Source: Blastocatellia bacterium
GTDB lineage: Bacteria; Acidobacteriota; Blastocatellia; UBA7656; JADIYM01
Direction of reading: 5' to 3'
Assembly (NCBI GenBank): GCA_016705245.1
Contig: JADIYM010000008.1
Location: forward strand, 186,001-250,000
Length of the DNA stretch: 64,000 nt
Part shown: positions 26,462-35,635 of the stretch, piece by piece
Position numbering within the stretch: the first letter of the stretch is position 1
Layout: each line of letters starts with the position of its first letter
The notes under the pieces: generated by a model
What the model saw: the letters and a program-made list of their open reading frames with translations, nothing else
The model's database searches: none
What the model was told of the DNA's origin: nothing
Position numbers and translations under genes: made by a program

Positions 26462-26797
26462 CTACGACGATTCGTCGAACTCCAGTCGAAGCTCACGAAC
26501 GAAGCTGCGAAGCGCCTCGATCTCGTCACCACTCACGAGGGTCGCCCGTTTCCTTATGACGTCGCACGCAAGCTCACCCTGAAGGCCGAGCTCGGTGACA
26601 CGTGGAAATCCGTACGTGGCCCCCGAGCCGGACAGCTTGTGGAACGACTGCCGGAGCTCGTCGAGCGCTTCACCATTCGACGCCGACGCCTCGAGTGCGT
26701 CTAGTGCAGCCTCCAGGCCGTCGCATCTCAGCCTCGCCTTGTCCACATAACGACTGCGAAGGCGACCAAGCGTTTCCTCGAAGGTCTCGTCGCTCAC
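26462..26797 (-). CDS. HPt (histidine phosphotransfer) domain protein
   Basis: A 111-residue helical protein with the HPt phosphorylation motif SFHKLSGSGATYGF; the acceptor is His53. It carries phosphoryl groups between receiver domains in a phosphorelay. Its start overlaps the stop of the receiver gene by four bases, and that gene overlaps the hybrid kinase, so the three are one minus-strand operon. No DNA-binding or enzymatic output domain is attached. Confidence 0.85.
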   Translation of the reverse strand: MSDETFEETLGRLRSRYVDKARLRCDGLEAALDALEASASNGEALDELRQSFHKLSGSGATYGFPRVTELGLQGELACDVIRKRATLVSGDEIEALRSFVRELRLEFDESS

Positions 26798-27162
26798 GAT
26801 CCTCCAAGTATCTCTCGCACCTGATCGGGCAGCGTCATCGGGTCGAAGGGCTTAGTGAGCACGCCGGCCGCGCCCGTCTCCATCAATCCCTTCACCTCCG
26901 GAGTCATCGCCTTCGCGGTCAGAAAGATAACGGGAATCGCCGCCGTCACCGCCGAGGCTCGAAGCTTCGCCAGCGTCGTGGGGCCGTCCATCTGCGGCAT
27001 CATCACGTCGAGCAGGATGCAGTCCGGGCGCTCGAGCTGCGCGAGCTCAACCCCATCGAAACCGCTTCCAGCCTCGACAACCTCCATCCGTCCGACACGA
27101 GAGAGACTGAGCCGCGCGATCTGCCGGATGTCGGCTTCGTCATCGATGATGAGTATCTTCAC
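26794..27162 (-). CDS. Single-domain response regulator (CheY-like receiver)
   Basis: A 122-residue receiver domain with no output domain. The phosphorylation site is Asp52 (ILLDVMMPQMDG), with the acidic pair IIDDE at 5-9, Thr82 and Lys104 (LTKPFDP) all present, so it should be active. It starts inside the 3' end of the hybrid kinase gene (22 bases overlap) and its stop overlaps the HPt start. It probably receives phosphate from the kinase and passes it to HPt, or acts by protein contact. Confidence 0.9.
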   Translation of the reverse strand: MKILIIDDEADIRQIARLSLSRVGRMEVVEAGSGFDGVELAQLERPDCILLDVMMPQMDGPTTLAKLRASAVTAAIPVIFLTAKAMTPEVKGLMETGAAGVLTKPFDPMTLPDQVREILGGS

Positions 27163-30100
27163 GTGCAGTCCCTGTCTGGTCGAGATGGCGCAAGAGCTCG
27201 ACGACGAGCTCGCGGAAATCCTCGTTCGTGGCTTTCGATTTGGTAAGAAACCGGGTCGGACCGAGTTGCAGGCGGTGACGCTCGAATCCCGACAGGTCCC
27301 GGCCAGTGTAGACGAGCAGAGGAATACGGTTCAACCGCGGCTCTCTCCGCAAGGCCTCAACGACGTCGTATCCATCGCCTTCGGGCAGCCCGATGTCCAA
27401 AACGAGGACGCCCGGTGCCTCGCTTCGAGCAAGTTGGACGGCCTCTCGTCCCGAGACTGCGGTACGCGACGAGATTCCCTCGCGCGACAGCTGTCGCTGC
27501 ATCACGTCGAGCATCGCCTCGTCGTCATCGACGAGCAGGACATCGCCGCTGGCTTCCTTCGACGCCGCTAGCTGAATCGCCGTCAGCAGTCGCTCCGCGT
27601 CGATCGGTGCTGATATGAAGACAGTACGATCGTCGTCGAGTCGCGGCCCCGCGCCGTCGTCGATACAGACGACAGGAATCTCGTCGAGTCTCTCATCCGA
27701 TCGAATCTGGTGGAGAAGGCTGAACGCACTCAGGTGCGGCGCGCTCGCGTCGAGGACGAGAATCGCAATCGAGTACTGGTCGAGGGCCTCGCGCGCCTCG
27801 GCAATGGACTCGGTGCAGACTGCATGCAGGGTCTCAGAGTTGAGGATCTCGGCGATGCCGGTCCGCGCCGCAGCTTCCGGGGCAAGCACGAGGACGCTGG
27901 ACGACTCGATGATCTCGAATCCCGTTCGATCGTCGACTGCGCCCGGGACACGAAACCAGAACGTGCTTCCTGCCCCTTCTTCGCTCGAGACGCCGATGGT
28001 GCCCCGATGCTGTTCGACTATGGCACGGCAGATGGCGAGGCCGAGACCCGTACCGCCCCGCTCACGCGCATCGGTGCCTTCAACCTGATGGAAAGGCTCG
28101 AATATGGTCTCGTGGAACGACGGTGGAATCCCGCGCCCATGGTCGGCGACACGGATCTCGATGAGCCCGTCGCGTTCCCCCGCCGACAGAAGTACCGTGC
28201 CTCCGGACGGCGAGAACTTCACTGCGTTAGAGAGCAGGTTCACGATGACCTGAACGAGACGGTCGCCATCGCCCGAGACGCGGAGAACGGAGTCTTCCGG
28301 TTGGAGGACAATGCCGGCCTGTTCCGCAAACGCGCGCACCGCATCGATGGACCGGCGGAAGAGGGTCGAGACCGGTACCGTCTCGACGTGCAGTTCCATC
28401 TTGCCCTGCGCCAGGCGATCGAGGTCGAGGATGTCGTTGATGAGCGTGACCAGGCGCTCGGTGTTCCGGGCAGCCACGTTGACGACATCGCTTGCGTCGG
28501 GAGGCAGTTTACCGAGAACGCCGGCCGCCAGCAGACTCATCGATCCGCGGATGGACGTCAGGGGTGTCCGGAGCTCGTGGCTGACCGTCGAGACGAACTC
28601 GCTCTTCAGACGATCGACCTCTCGCCGCTCCGACACGTCGCGCGCGCTCATCGCAATGTATGTTCCGTCAGGGATCTCGAATTCATAGAGCGAGATCTCG
28701 AGCGGAAATACCGAACCATCGTTTCGCCGGCCTTCCCACTCCGTGACGCGGCCGATGGCACGACTGCGGAGCTCGTCGACGGCGGACGTGCCGGCCTCGG
28801 ATGCGAGTCCCGGTACGAGCACCTCGAGCGGCCGGCCGACGATGTCGCGGGCCTCGTAACCGAAGATGGCCTGGGCCGCATCGTTGTACGACTCGATTCT
28901 CGCCTGATCGTCGAGCGTGATGATTCCGTCGAGTGCGTTCGTCACGATCGAACGGAATCGCACCTCACTCGCCCGAAGGGCATCGGATGCGCGAGCGTGA
29001 TCTATTCCGAGCGCCATCTCGTCCGCAACCGATGCCATCGCAATCAGCGTCGTGTTGCTGAGCGGAGTTGGCGCAAAGATGGCCATCACGCCAACCAGGC
29101 GATCCTCGACGATGAGCGGGTAGCCGGCGAATGCGACCAGTCCCGCGCGCGCCGCCCAGTCGCGGTCTTCGGTGCTCGTGCTCGTTGAAGAGAAGTCGAC
29201 AAGACGGGGCCGGCGTTCGTGCGCGATGGCGCCGATGGCAGATTTTCCGATGGCCGTCCGTGCCTGGGAAGGGAAGATCCCCCGGTGCGAGCCCGCCGCG
29301 GCCTGCAACTCGAGCATTCCATCGCTCGCCGTCCCGAGCGTCCAGATGCCGGCAAAGGCTCCGCCGAGGTGCTTCGCCATTGCATCGGCCGAACGCTGGA
29401 ACATCATCGTCAACGAGTCGCTCCGCGTGAGCGCGAAACTGATGTCCAGGCCGAAGTTCGCGAGTCGCACGCGCTCCTCGAGCTCCCGTTCCATGACGAT
29501 CCGGTCGGTGATGTCGCGTGAATTCACGACGATGCCTCCGACCGCCGGATCGTCGAGGAGGTTGTTGACAGTGGCATCGAGAGTGCGCCACGCGCCCGAT
29601 TCAGATCTGAGTCGAAACTCGAATCCAGCCGCCGGACCCGGGTTCGACGGGGCCTCGTCGAGCAGGTGCCGGATGAGTACAGCATCTTCCTCGGGCACGA
29701 GATCGAGCACGTTCCGGCCGACGAGTGTCTCCGGCGGCAGCCCAAGCAGTCGCTCCACGCTTGGACTGGCGTAACGAATGTCGCCCTTGCCATCCAGGAT
29801 CGTGATGATGTCCGATGCGCTTTCGATGAGCGACCGAAAGTACTCCTCGCTCAACCGGAGCGCCTGCTCCGCTTGTATTCGCTCCCACTGTTCGAGCGTG
29901 AGTGACACGAGGTCGGCGATCGATGAAGCGAACGCCTGCTCCTCGGGCTTCCACCTTCGGGGAGCTCCCACGTGCTCGATGAACACGGCGCCGAGAACGC
30001 GACCAGCGGAACGCACGGCCGCGGCGAGCATCGAGGTGACGCCGTTTGGCCGCAGGTAGGCCCCGTCGAGATCGCGAGTTCGCGGGTCGCGGCTTGCATC

Positions 30101-31369
30101 GTGAGCGTCGATCACGCGCGACGACGTCAGGGACCGGAAGAAGTCCGGGAAATTCTGGAAATCGAGCTCCAGCCCGCTTCCGTGGCGGGCTAACTTCAGG
30201 TCAAACTCGTCGGCACACCGGAGCTTCGTTTCGTCGCTGGTGAACAACCAGACGCCAATCCGGGCAGCGCGAATGGCGTCGGCCACGACCTCGGTCGTCT
30301 CGGTCAGTGCGGCCTGAATGCCATCCAGGCTGAGCGCTTCGAGCTTGCCGAGTCGAAGCAGCGCTTCCTGGTGCTTTCGCGCAGTTTCTTCCGCCTCGCG
30401 GCGAGACTCATCGGCAACGTGGCGGGCGGTCACGTCGCGAAGCACGATCTGAAGGGAACCGTCCGGGAGGTTCTTGAGGCTCGCCTCGGCGATGAGCTCT
30501 GTCCCGTCTCGCCGGCGGAATCTTCCTTCGGTAACTGCCGTCTCGCCAACCTTCAGATCCTGAAGCCTGCGAAGAAGGCTGCTCGATGCATCCGCGACGA
30601 TGAGGTCGCGCAGCGACAATCCGGCAAGTTCGCCCGGCGGAGCACCGAGCATCGTGAATCCGCTGGCGTTGGCGTCGACGATCGTGGCGTTGCGATCGAC
30701 GATGAAAATGCCATCGGAGGCATGTTCGACGAGCATGCGGTAGCGCTCGTCCTTCTGGCGCGTCGCCGCGTGTTGGCGCCACCGGTCCGAGAATTCGCCT
30801 TGAAACCGGATGGCCATTGCGGCCCCCGCCATGGCGAGGAGACACGAAGCTCCGACAAGTATCAGCAGCCAGCGCTGCTGCGACTCGAGGCGCATCAGCA
30901 ACGCCACCCGTGAGTCCTTCGAGCGCTGCAGCTCGGCGTCGACCTCGCTTACGAGCGCTTCGTACGCAGTGTCGAGGTTCTGTGCATCGCGACTGGCCGG
31001 CTGTCGCGCTCGCGCGGCAGCAGCGTCGCGGGCCGTCCGAACGGCTTCGAGTTTCGTCGCGAGCCTGGTGACCGCCGTTCGAGCGTCCTCATCCGTCCCG
31101 GCGTGCGGGATGACGTCGTTGAGCCGCGCCTCCGCCGTATTTGCCAGGAGGCTCCAGTCGCGATCGTTCGCAATGTCGGATGCTTCGAGATGCCGAACGG
31201 ATCGATCGAACAGCAGCAATGCGCTGGCAGTGTCGCTCTCTCCGCGAATCGCTTCCTGGGTAGCGCCGATGGTCGACAGCAACATGCCCGCCTGGACAGC
31301 CATGGCGATTGCAGCAATGAGGCAGCCCCACGTCCAGAGGCGGTTGGTGAGGTCGAGATGCGCCATCAT
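27140..31369 (-). CDS. Hybrid sensor histidine kinase with three PAS, two GAF and two receiver domains
   Basis: From ATG 31369 the protein has 1409 residues. TM1 is about 11-32, a helical periplasmic region follows, and TM2 is about 168-188. Then come PAS (about 206-320), GAF (345-490), PAS (510-630), GAF (640-795) and PAS (803-915). HisKA has VSHELRTPLTSI with His931, and HATPase has NAVKFSPSGG, DHGRGIP and GTGLGLAICRAI. The first receiver (about 1157-1270) lacks the acidic pair (SSVLVLAPEA) and is degenerate except for Asp1207; the second (1275-1395) has DDDE and Asp1325. The open frame continues to 31519, but that part overlaps the upstream peptidase gene. It leads the operon with the receiver and HPt genes. 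Confidence 0.88.
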   Translation of the reverse strand: MMAHLDLTNRLWTWGCLIAAIAMAVQAGMLLSTIGATQEAIRGESDTASALLLFDRSVRHLEASDIANDRDWSLLANTAEARLNDVIPHAGTDEDARTAVTRLATKLEAVRTARDAAAARARQPASRDAQNLDTAYEALVSEVDAELQRSKDSRVALLMRLESQQRWLLILVGASCLLAMAGAAMAIRFQGEFSDRWRQHAATRQKDERYRMLVEHASDGIFIVDRNATIVDANASGFTMLGAPPGELAGLSLRDLIVADASSSLLRRLQDLKVGETAVTEGRFRRRDGTELIAEASLKNLPDGSLQIVLRDVTARHVADESRREAEETARKHQEALLRLGKLEALSLDGIQAALTETTEVVADAIRAARIGVWLFTSDETKLRCADEFDLKLARHGSGLELDFQNFPDFFRSLTSSRVIDAHDASRDPRTRDLDGAYLRPNGVTSMLAAAVRSAGRVLGAVFIEHVGAPRRWKPEEQAFASSIADLVSLTLEQWERIQAEQALRLSEEYFRSLIESASDIITILDGKGDIRYASPSVERLLGLPPETLVGRNVLDLVPEEDAVLIRHLLDEAPSNPGPAAGFEFRLRSESGAWRTLDATVNNLLDDPAVGGIVVNSRDITDRIVMERELEERVRLANFGLDISFALTRSDSLTMMFQRSADAMAKHLGGAFAGIWTLGTASDGMLELQAAAGSHRGIFPSQARTAIGKSAIGAIAHERRPRLVDFSSTSTSTEDRDWAARAGLVAFAGYPLIVEDRLVGVMAIFAPTPLSNTTLIAMASVADEMALGIDHARASDALRASEVRFRSIVTNALDGIITLDDQARIESYNDAAQAIFGYEARDIVGRPLEVLVPGLASEAGTSAVDELRSRAIGRVTEWEGRRNDGSVFPLEISLYEFEIPDGTYIAMSARDVSERREVDRLKSEFVSTVSHELRTPLTSIRGSMSLLAAGVLGKLPPDASDVVNVAARNTERLVTLINDILDLDRLAQGKMELHVETVPVSTLFRRSIDAVRAFAEQAGIVLQPEDSVLRVSGDGDRLVQVIVNLLSNAVKFSPSGGTVLLSAGERDGLIEIRVADHGRGIPPSFHETIFEPFHQVEGTDARERGGTGLGLAICRAIVEQHRGTIGVSSEEGAGSTFWFRVPGAVDDRTGFEIIESSSVLVLAPEAAARTGIAEILNSETLHAVCTESIAEAREALDQYSIAILVLDASAPHLSAFSLLHQIRSDERLDEIPVVCIDDGAGPRLDDDRTVFISAPIDAERLLTAIQLAASKEASGDVLLVDDDEAMLDVMQRQLSREGISSRTAVSGREAVQLARSEAPGVLVLDIGLPEGDGYDVVEALRREPRLNRIPLLVYTGRDLSGFERHRLQLGPTRFLTKSKATNEDFRELVVELLRHLDQTGTAREDTHHR

Positions 31370-31427
31370 CGACCCGTCGCGCGGGCGACACAGGCGTCGA
31401 AGACCGACCGTGTCGCCCGCGCTGGCC

Positions 31428-33605
31428 TCATTTCGGCATCTGGATGTCGAGCTCGCGAACCAGGAACGCGAACCGGTCGGTGGCCTCGTCAATCCGCTTG
31501 GATGTCGGCTTTCCTGCACCGTGGCCGGCCTTGACGTCGATGCGTATCAGGACCGGAGCACTACCGCCCTGTGCCGCCTGCAGTGCGGCAGCGAACTTGA
31601 ACGAATGCGACGGTACGACGCGATCGTCGTGGTCCGCAGTGGTTACCATCGTAGCCGGATATTTCCCTCCAGGCTTGATGTTGTGCAGTGGCGAGTATGC
31701 GTGCAGCGACCGGAAATCCGCCGGATCGTCCGACGAACCATAGTCCGACACCCAGGCCCACCCAATCGTGAACTTGTGGAATCGCAACATGTCCATCACG
31801 CCGACGGCCGGAAGTGCGGCGCCGAAGAGGTCCGGTCGCTGCAGGAGGCACGCTCCGACGAGTAGGCCGCCGTTGCTGCCGCCGCTGATGGCGAGTTTCG
31901 CTGGCGTCGTGTAGCGGTTCCCGATGAGAAATTCGGCCGCGGCGATGAAGTCGTTGAAGACGTTCTGCTTCTTTGCCTTTGTCCCGGCTTCGTGCCAGGC
32001 CTCTCCATATTCGCCGCCGCCGCGCAGGTTGGCGACCGCATAGATCCCGCCCATCTCCATCCAGACGAGACTCGCGACCGAAAACTCAGGCGTGATCGAG
32101 ACGTTGAATCCGCCGTAGCCGTAGAGGATCGTTGGATTGCGGCCGTCCCGCTTCAGGTCCTTCCTGTGGCTGATGAAAATGGGCACGCGCGTCCCGTCTG
32201 CGCTCGTGTAGAAGACCTGCGTCGTCTCGAAGCGCGACGGATCGAATCCAACCTTCGGGCGCCGGAACTCCGTGCTCGCGCCCGTCGTGAGGTCGATCCG
32301 ATAGATCGTTGTCGGCGTCGTGAAGCTCGTGTAGCTGTAGAAACTCTCAGTGTCTCCGGGCTTGCCGGCAAAGCCGGTGACCGATCCGAGTCCCGGGAAG
32401 GCGACTTCGCGGATGAATGCGCCGTCCAGGCCAAAGACCTTCACCTGCGAGTGCGCGTCCTTCAGGTACCGCGCAACGAGCGAGTTGTTCACGAGCGTGA
32501 CGTCAGTGAGCGTCTCGGCGACCTGCGGGATCACCTGTTTCCAACTCGCGCGATCCGGCGTGCGCGTATCGACGGCGATGACGCGACCACGCGGCGCGTC
32601 GAGAGTCGTGCTGAAGATAAAGACGGGACCCTGGTTCCCCACGAAACTGTAGGCAGCATCGAAGTCATCGAGCAGGGGAGTGATGGTCGCGCCGGAATCC
32701 GCAAGCGACTTGAAGTAGATGCGCGACTTGTTTTCAGTTCCCTGACCGATCGTGACGATCAGGTACGCACCGTCCTCGGTCACCGTCCCCCCGAAACTCC
32801 ACTCCTTCTGGTCCTTGCGCTCGTACACGAGGACGTCGTCACTCTGGGGCGTGCCAATGCGATGAAAGTAGAGCTTCTCGTAGTAATTGAGCTCCTCCAT
32901 CTTCGTTGCGGCACTCGGCTCGTCGTAGCGACTGTAGAAGAATCCCTTCGCATCCTTTGTCCACGACACGCTCGAGAACTTGATCCACTTCAGGATGTCG
33001 GCCGTATCAGTTCCGGTTTCGATGTCCCGAACGCGCCATTTCTGCCAGTCCGATCCCGAAGCCGAGACGCCGTAGGCCAAAAGCCGTCCGTCCGGGCTCA
33101 CGACCGTGTCCGTCAATGCGACGGTGCCGTCCGACGACAGGGTATTTGGATCGATCAGAACCCGCGGTGACGCGCTGAGCGATGCCATGGTGTAGAGGAC
33201 GCTCTGGTTCTGAAGTCCATCGTTCCGGTAGTAGAAATACCGACCGCCCTCGCGAAACGGCACGCCGTAACGCTCGTAGTTCCAGAGCTTCTGGAGACGG
33301 GCGTGCAGGCGTCGGCGCTCCGGAATCTGCGCGAGATAACCGAACGTGACCTTGTTCTGAGCCTCCACCCATGTGCGCGTCTCGGCACTGTCGAGATCCT
33401 CGAGCCAGCGGTACGGATCGGCGACCTTCGTGCCGTGATAGTCGTCGATTTGGGCGGTTTTCGGCGTTTCTGGATATGCGATCTTCGACACGGAAGGCTT
33501 CACGTCCGATCCACGATCCTGCGCATACGCTGAGTCGACCACGGTCTGGAGCAGCGCGACCAGCAGGCAGAGAACGAGCAGCCTCGTCGGCTTCCGGTTT
33601 GACAT
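31428..33605 (-). CDS. Secreted prolyl oligopeptidase (S9A)
   Basis: A serine peptidase that cleaves after proline in short peptides. ATG 33605 is chosen because it opens a signal peptide (LLVLCLLVALLQTVVDSAYA) and has AGGA upstream; the frame before it is antisense noise. Product 725 residues. The beta-propeller region starts with DDYHGTKVADPYRWLEDLDS. The catalytic domain shows YGYGGFNVSITPEF, LRGGGEYGEAWHEAG, the nucleophile motif GGSNGGLL, a DHDDRVVPSHSFK Asp region and the His in KAGHGAGKP. With the S46 peptidase it suggests peptide scavenging in the envelope. Confidence 0.93.
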   Translation of the reverse strand: MSNRKPTRLLVLCLLVALLQTVVDSAYAQDRGSDVKPSVSKIAYPETPKTAQIDDYHGTKVADPYRWLEDLDSAETRTWVEAQNKVTFGYLAQIPERRRLHARLQKLWNYERYGVPFREGGRYFYYRNDGLQNQSVLYTMASLSASPRVLIDPNTLSSDGTVALTDTVVSPDGRLLAYGVSASGSDWQKWRVRDIETGTDTADILKWIKFSSVSWTKDAKGFFYSRYDEPSAATKMEELNYYEKLYFHRIGTPQSDDVLVYERKDQKEWSFGGTVTEDGAYLIVTIGQGTENKSRIYFKSLADSGATITPLLDDFDAAYSFVGNQGPVFIFSTTLDAPRGRVIAVDTRTPDRASWKQVIPQVAETLTDVTLVNNSLVARYLKDAHSQVKVFGLDGAFIREVAFPGLGSVTGFAGKPGDTESFYSYTSFTTPTTIYRIDLTTGASTEFRRPKVGFDPSRFETTQVFYTSADGTRVPIFISHRKDLKRDGRNPTILYGYGGFNVSITPEFSVASLVWMEMGGIYAVANLRGGGEYGEAWHEAGTKAKKQNVFNDFIAAAEFLIGNRYTTPAKLAISGGSNGGLLVGACLLQRPDLFGAALPAVGVMDMLRFHKFTIGWAWVSDYGSSDDPADFRSLHAYSPLHNIKPGGKYPATMVTTADHDDRVVPSHSFKFAAALQAAQGGSAPVLIRIDVKAGHGAGKPTSKRIDEATDRFAFLVRELDIQMPK

Positions 33606-33910
33606 ACGTCCTGATTCCTCGAGTTGAATTGGCCCCGTCGGACAAGGGGCGGAACAATCGAGTGTACACCAGCGACTCGTGACATATCTGGTGACGTATC
33701 GGCAACTTGCGAGGGAAAGTTCACTGGTTTGTTGCACTGCGGGGGGGGCGTCCTTCACATTTCAGTTGCTCTATTGCGTCTTTGCGTCTTCCTTGGCGCC
33801 TTGGCGAGAAACTCTTTAAGCCGTCGAAGAAGTTCTCGCAAAGGCGCAAAGGAAGACGCAAAGACGCAAAATGAGCAGTGGGCCTGCACCAAGCCAAGCG
33901 GACCGGCTAC
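33606..33910. other. Intergenic region with palindrome
   Basis: About 300 bases with no supported gene. It contains a G8 run at about 33741-33748, the family 1 palindrome at 33774-33869, and ends at the tRNA promoter. Confidence 0.5.
33774..33869. repeat. Long palindrome (palindrome family 1, second copy)
   Basis: The arms 33774-33810 and 33833-33869 (37 bases) are reverse complements with two mismatches and share nearly all positions with the arms at 9260-9359. The loop contains aagccgtcgaagaa, related to the loop at 9300-9320. It lies between the oligopeptidase gene and the tRNA promoter. Confidence 0.8.
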
Positions 33911-33939
33911 TTGACACTCAAAGGGCTGCTCTGTATATT
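33911..33939 (+). promoter_or_regulatory. Strong sigma-70-type promoter of the tRNA genes
   Basis: TTGACA at 33911-33916, a 17-base spacer and TATATT at 33934-33939, close to consensus. Transcription would start near 33946, about 16 bases before tRNA-Val. Confidence 0.8.
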
Positions 33940-33961
33940 GCCCGCCTTGCGTCCCGGTTGG

Positions 33962-34033
33962 GGGCGGTTAGCTCAGCGGTAGAGCTTCGGTCTTACACAC
34001 CGGGGGCCACTGGTTCGAATCCAGTACCGCCCA
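33962..34033 (+). tRNA. tRNA-Val (anticodon TAC)
   Basis: A complete cloverleaf of 72 bases: acceptor GGGCGGT/ACCGCCC, D-arm GCTC-AGCGGTA-GAGC, anticodon arm with loop CTTACAC (anticodon TAC, reading GTA/GTG), and T-arm CTGGTTCGAATCCAG. The discriminator is A. CCA is not encoded. Confidence 0.95.
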
Positions 34034-34077
34034 TTGCAGGTGCCGCGTGGCCTTGGCGCAGACGGTCTTTCAAGAGT

Positions 34078-34156
<79 letters not shown>

Positions 34157-34166
34157 TCTTGAAGCG

Positions 34167-34196
34167 AAGGGTCGCCCACGCACGCGGGCGACCCTT
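34167..34196 (+). terminator. Intrinsic terminator of the tRNA operon
   Basis: The stem aagggtcgccc (34167-34177) pairs perfectly with gggcgaccctt (34186-34196) around an 8-base loop, followed by tctcgtttt. It separates the tRNAs from the UPF0210 gene. Confidence 0.8.
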
Positions 34197-34232
34197 TCTC
34201 GTTTTCCGCAGCTCCTGAGCAGACCCACCAAC

Positions 34233-35597
34233 ATGGACTTTTCGCAGCGAGAAATACTCGAGACGATCCGGATGACCGAGATGGAGCATCTCGACATCCG
34301 TACCGTCACGCTCGGCCTGAATCTGGCCGACTGCGCCAGCCGCGTGACCCAGGAAACCGCGGACTCCGTGTACGAGAAAATCACGAGCCGGGCGGCACGG
34401 CTCGTGGCAACGGTCAACGAAATAAGCGCCGAGTACGGCATGCCCGTCGCGAACAAGCGCATCTCGATCACGCCAATTGCTTCGGTCGGCGAGGCGTGCC
34501 GCGACCTCGACTACATCAAGATCGCGAAATCAGTCGATGCGGCGGCCAAGGAGGTCGGCGTCGACTTCATCGGCGGATATTCGGCACTCGTTCACAAGGG
34601 GGCGACGACGGCCGAGGCGAAGTTCCTGGAGACGATCCCAGAGGCTCTGGCGGTCACGGAGCGGATGTGCTCATCCGTCAACGTCGCCACGACACGTGCC
34701 GGAATCAACATGGATGCGGTCGCGCTTATGGGACGCATCATTTGCGAAGCCGCCAAGCGGACGGCCGACCGTGGCGGAATCGGGTGCGCCAAGCTCGTGG
34801 TTTTTGCGAACGCAGTTGAGGACAACCCGTTCATGGCCGGCGCCTTCTACGGAGCGGGCGAGCCCGAGATGGTGGTGAATGTCGGTGTCTCGGGACCAGG
34901 CGTCGTCGCGCACGCGGTGCGACAGGCCGGACCCGATTGCGACCTCGGCGAGATCGCCGAGATCATCAAGCGGACGGCCTTCAAGGTTACCCGCGCGGGC
35001 GAGTTGGTCGGTCGCGAGGCTGCCCGCCGGCTTGGCATTCCATTCGGGATCTGCGATCTGAGCCTTGCGCCGACGCCGGCTATCGGCGACAGCGTCCGCG
35101 AGATCCTCGAACTGATGGGGCTTGCCAGGGTCGGGGCGCCGGGGACGACCGCGGCGCTCGCGCTGCTGACCGATGCGGTGAAGAAGGGCGGAGCGATGGC
35201 AACGAGCTATGTCGGCGGCATGAGCGGCGCATTCATTCCCGTATCCGAAGACAGTGCCATGATCGCCGCTGCGCAAATGGGCGCCCTGACACTCGAGAAG
35301 CTCGAGGCCATGACGAGCGTCTGTTCCGTCGGGCTCGACATGGTCGCGGTCCCCGGCGACACGTCGCCCGAGACCATCGCGGCCATTCTCGCCGACGAAA
35401 TGGCAATTGGCGTCGTGAACACGAAGACAACGGCAGTTCGAATTATTCCAGTGCCGGGTGGTAAGGTAGGCGACATGGTCGAGTTCGGCGGTCTTCTCGG
35501 CAGCGCTCCGATCATGCCCGTCAACACCTTCTCGGCCGCTGCCTTCATTCGACGTGGCGGGCGCATTCCGGCTCCCGTGCAGAGCCTTCGGAATTAG
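34233..35597 (+). CDS. UPF0210 (DUF711/PFL) family protein
   Basis: A 454-residue protein with family features throughout: the N-terminal EILETIRMTEMEHLDIRTVT, GVDFIGGYSALVHKG, CSSVNVATTRAGINMDAV, ANAVEDNPFMAGAFYGAGEP, SVGLDMVAVPGDT and VNTKTTAVRIIPVPGGKVGD. Members occur widely in bacteria and archaea and are related to the pyruvate-formate-lyase fold, but no confirmed reaction is known to me. Often an ACT-domain gene (UPF0237) sits upstream; none is seen here, where the tRNA genes precede it. The ATG at 34233 has a weak Shine-Dalgarno. Confidence 0.9.
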   Translation: MDFSQREILETIRMTEMEHLDIRTVTLGLNLADCASRVTQETADSVYEKITSRAARLVATVNEISAEYGMPVANKRISITPIASVGEACRDLDYIKIAKSVDAAAKEVGVDFIGGYSALVHKGATTAEAKFLETIPEALAVTERMCSSVNVATTRAGINMDAVALMGRIICEAAKRTADRGGIGCAKLVVFANAVEDNPFMAGAFYGAGEPEMVVNVGVSGPGVVAHAVRQAGPDCDLGEIAEIIKRTAFKVTRAGELVGREAARRLGIPFGICDLSLAPTPAIGDSVREILELMGLARVGAPGTTAALALLTDAVKKGGAMATSYVGGMSGAFIPVSEDSAMIAAAQMGALTLEKLEAMTSVCSVGLDMVAVPGDTSPETIAAILADEMAIGVVNTKTTAVRIIPVPGGKVGDMVEFGGLLGSAPIMPVNTFSAAAFIRRGGRIPAPVQSLRN

Positions 35598-35635
35598 GCC
35601 CGCTTGAAGGTTGGAGTTTGCAGGTCTCTCGCGAA

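Noticed and set aside
27710..29188. Plus-strand 492-residue frame over the hybrid kinase
   Set aside because: Antisense artefact of the kinase HATPase, HisKA and PAS coding; no recognisable domain.
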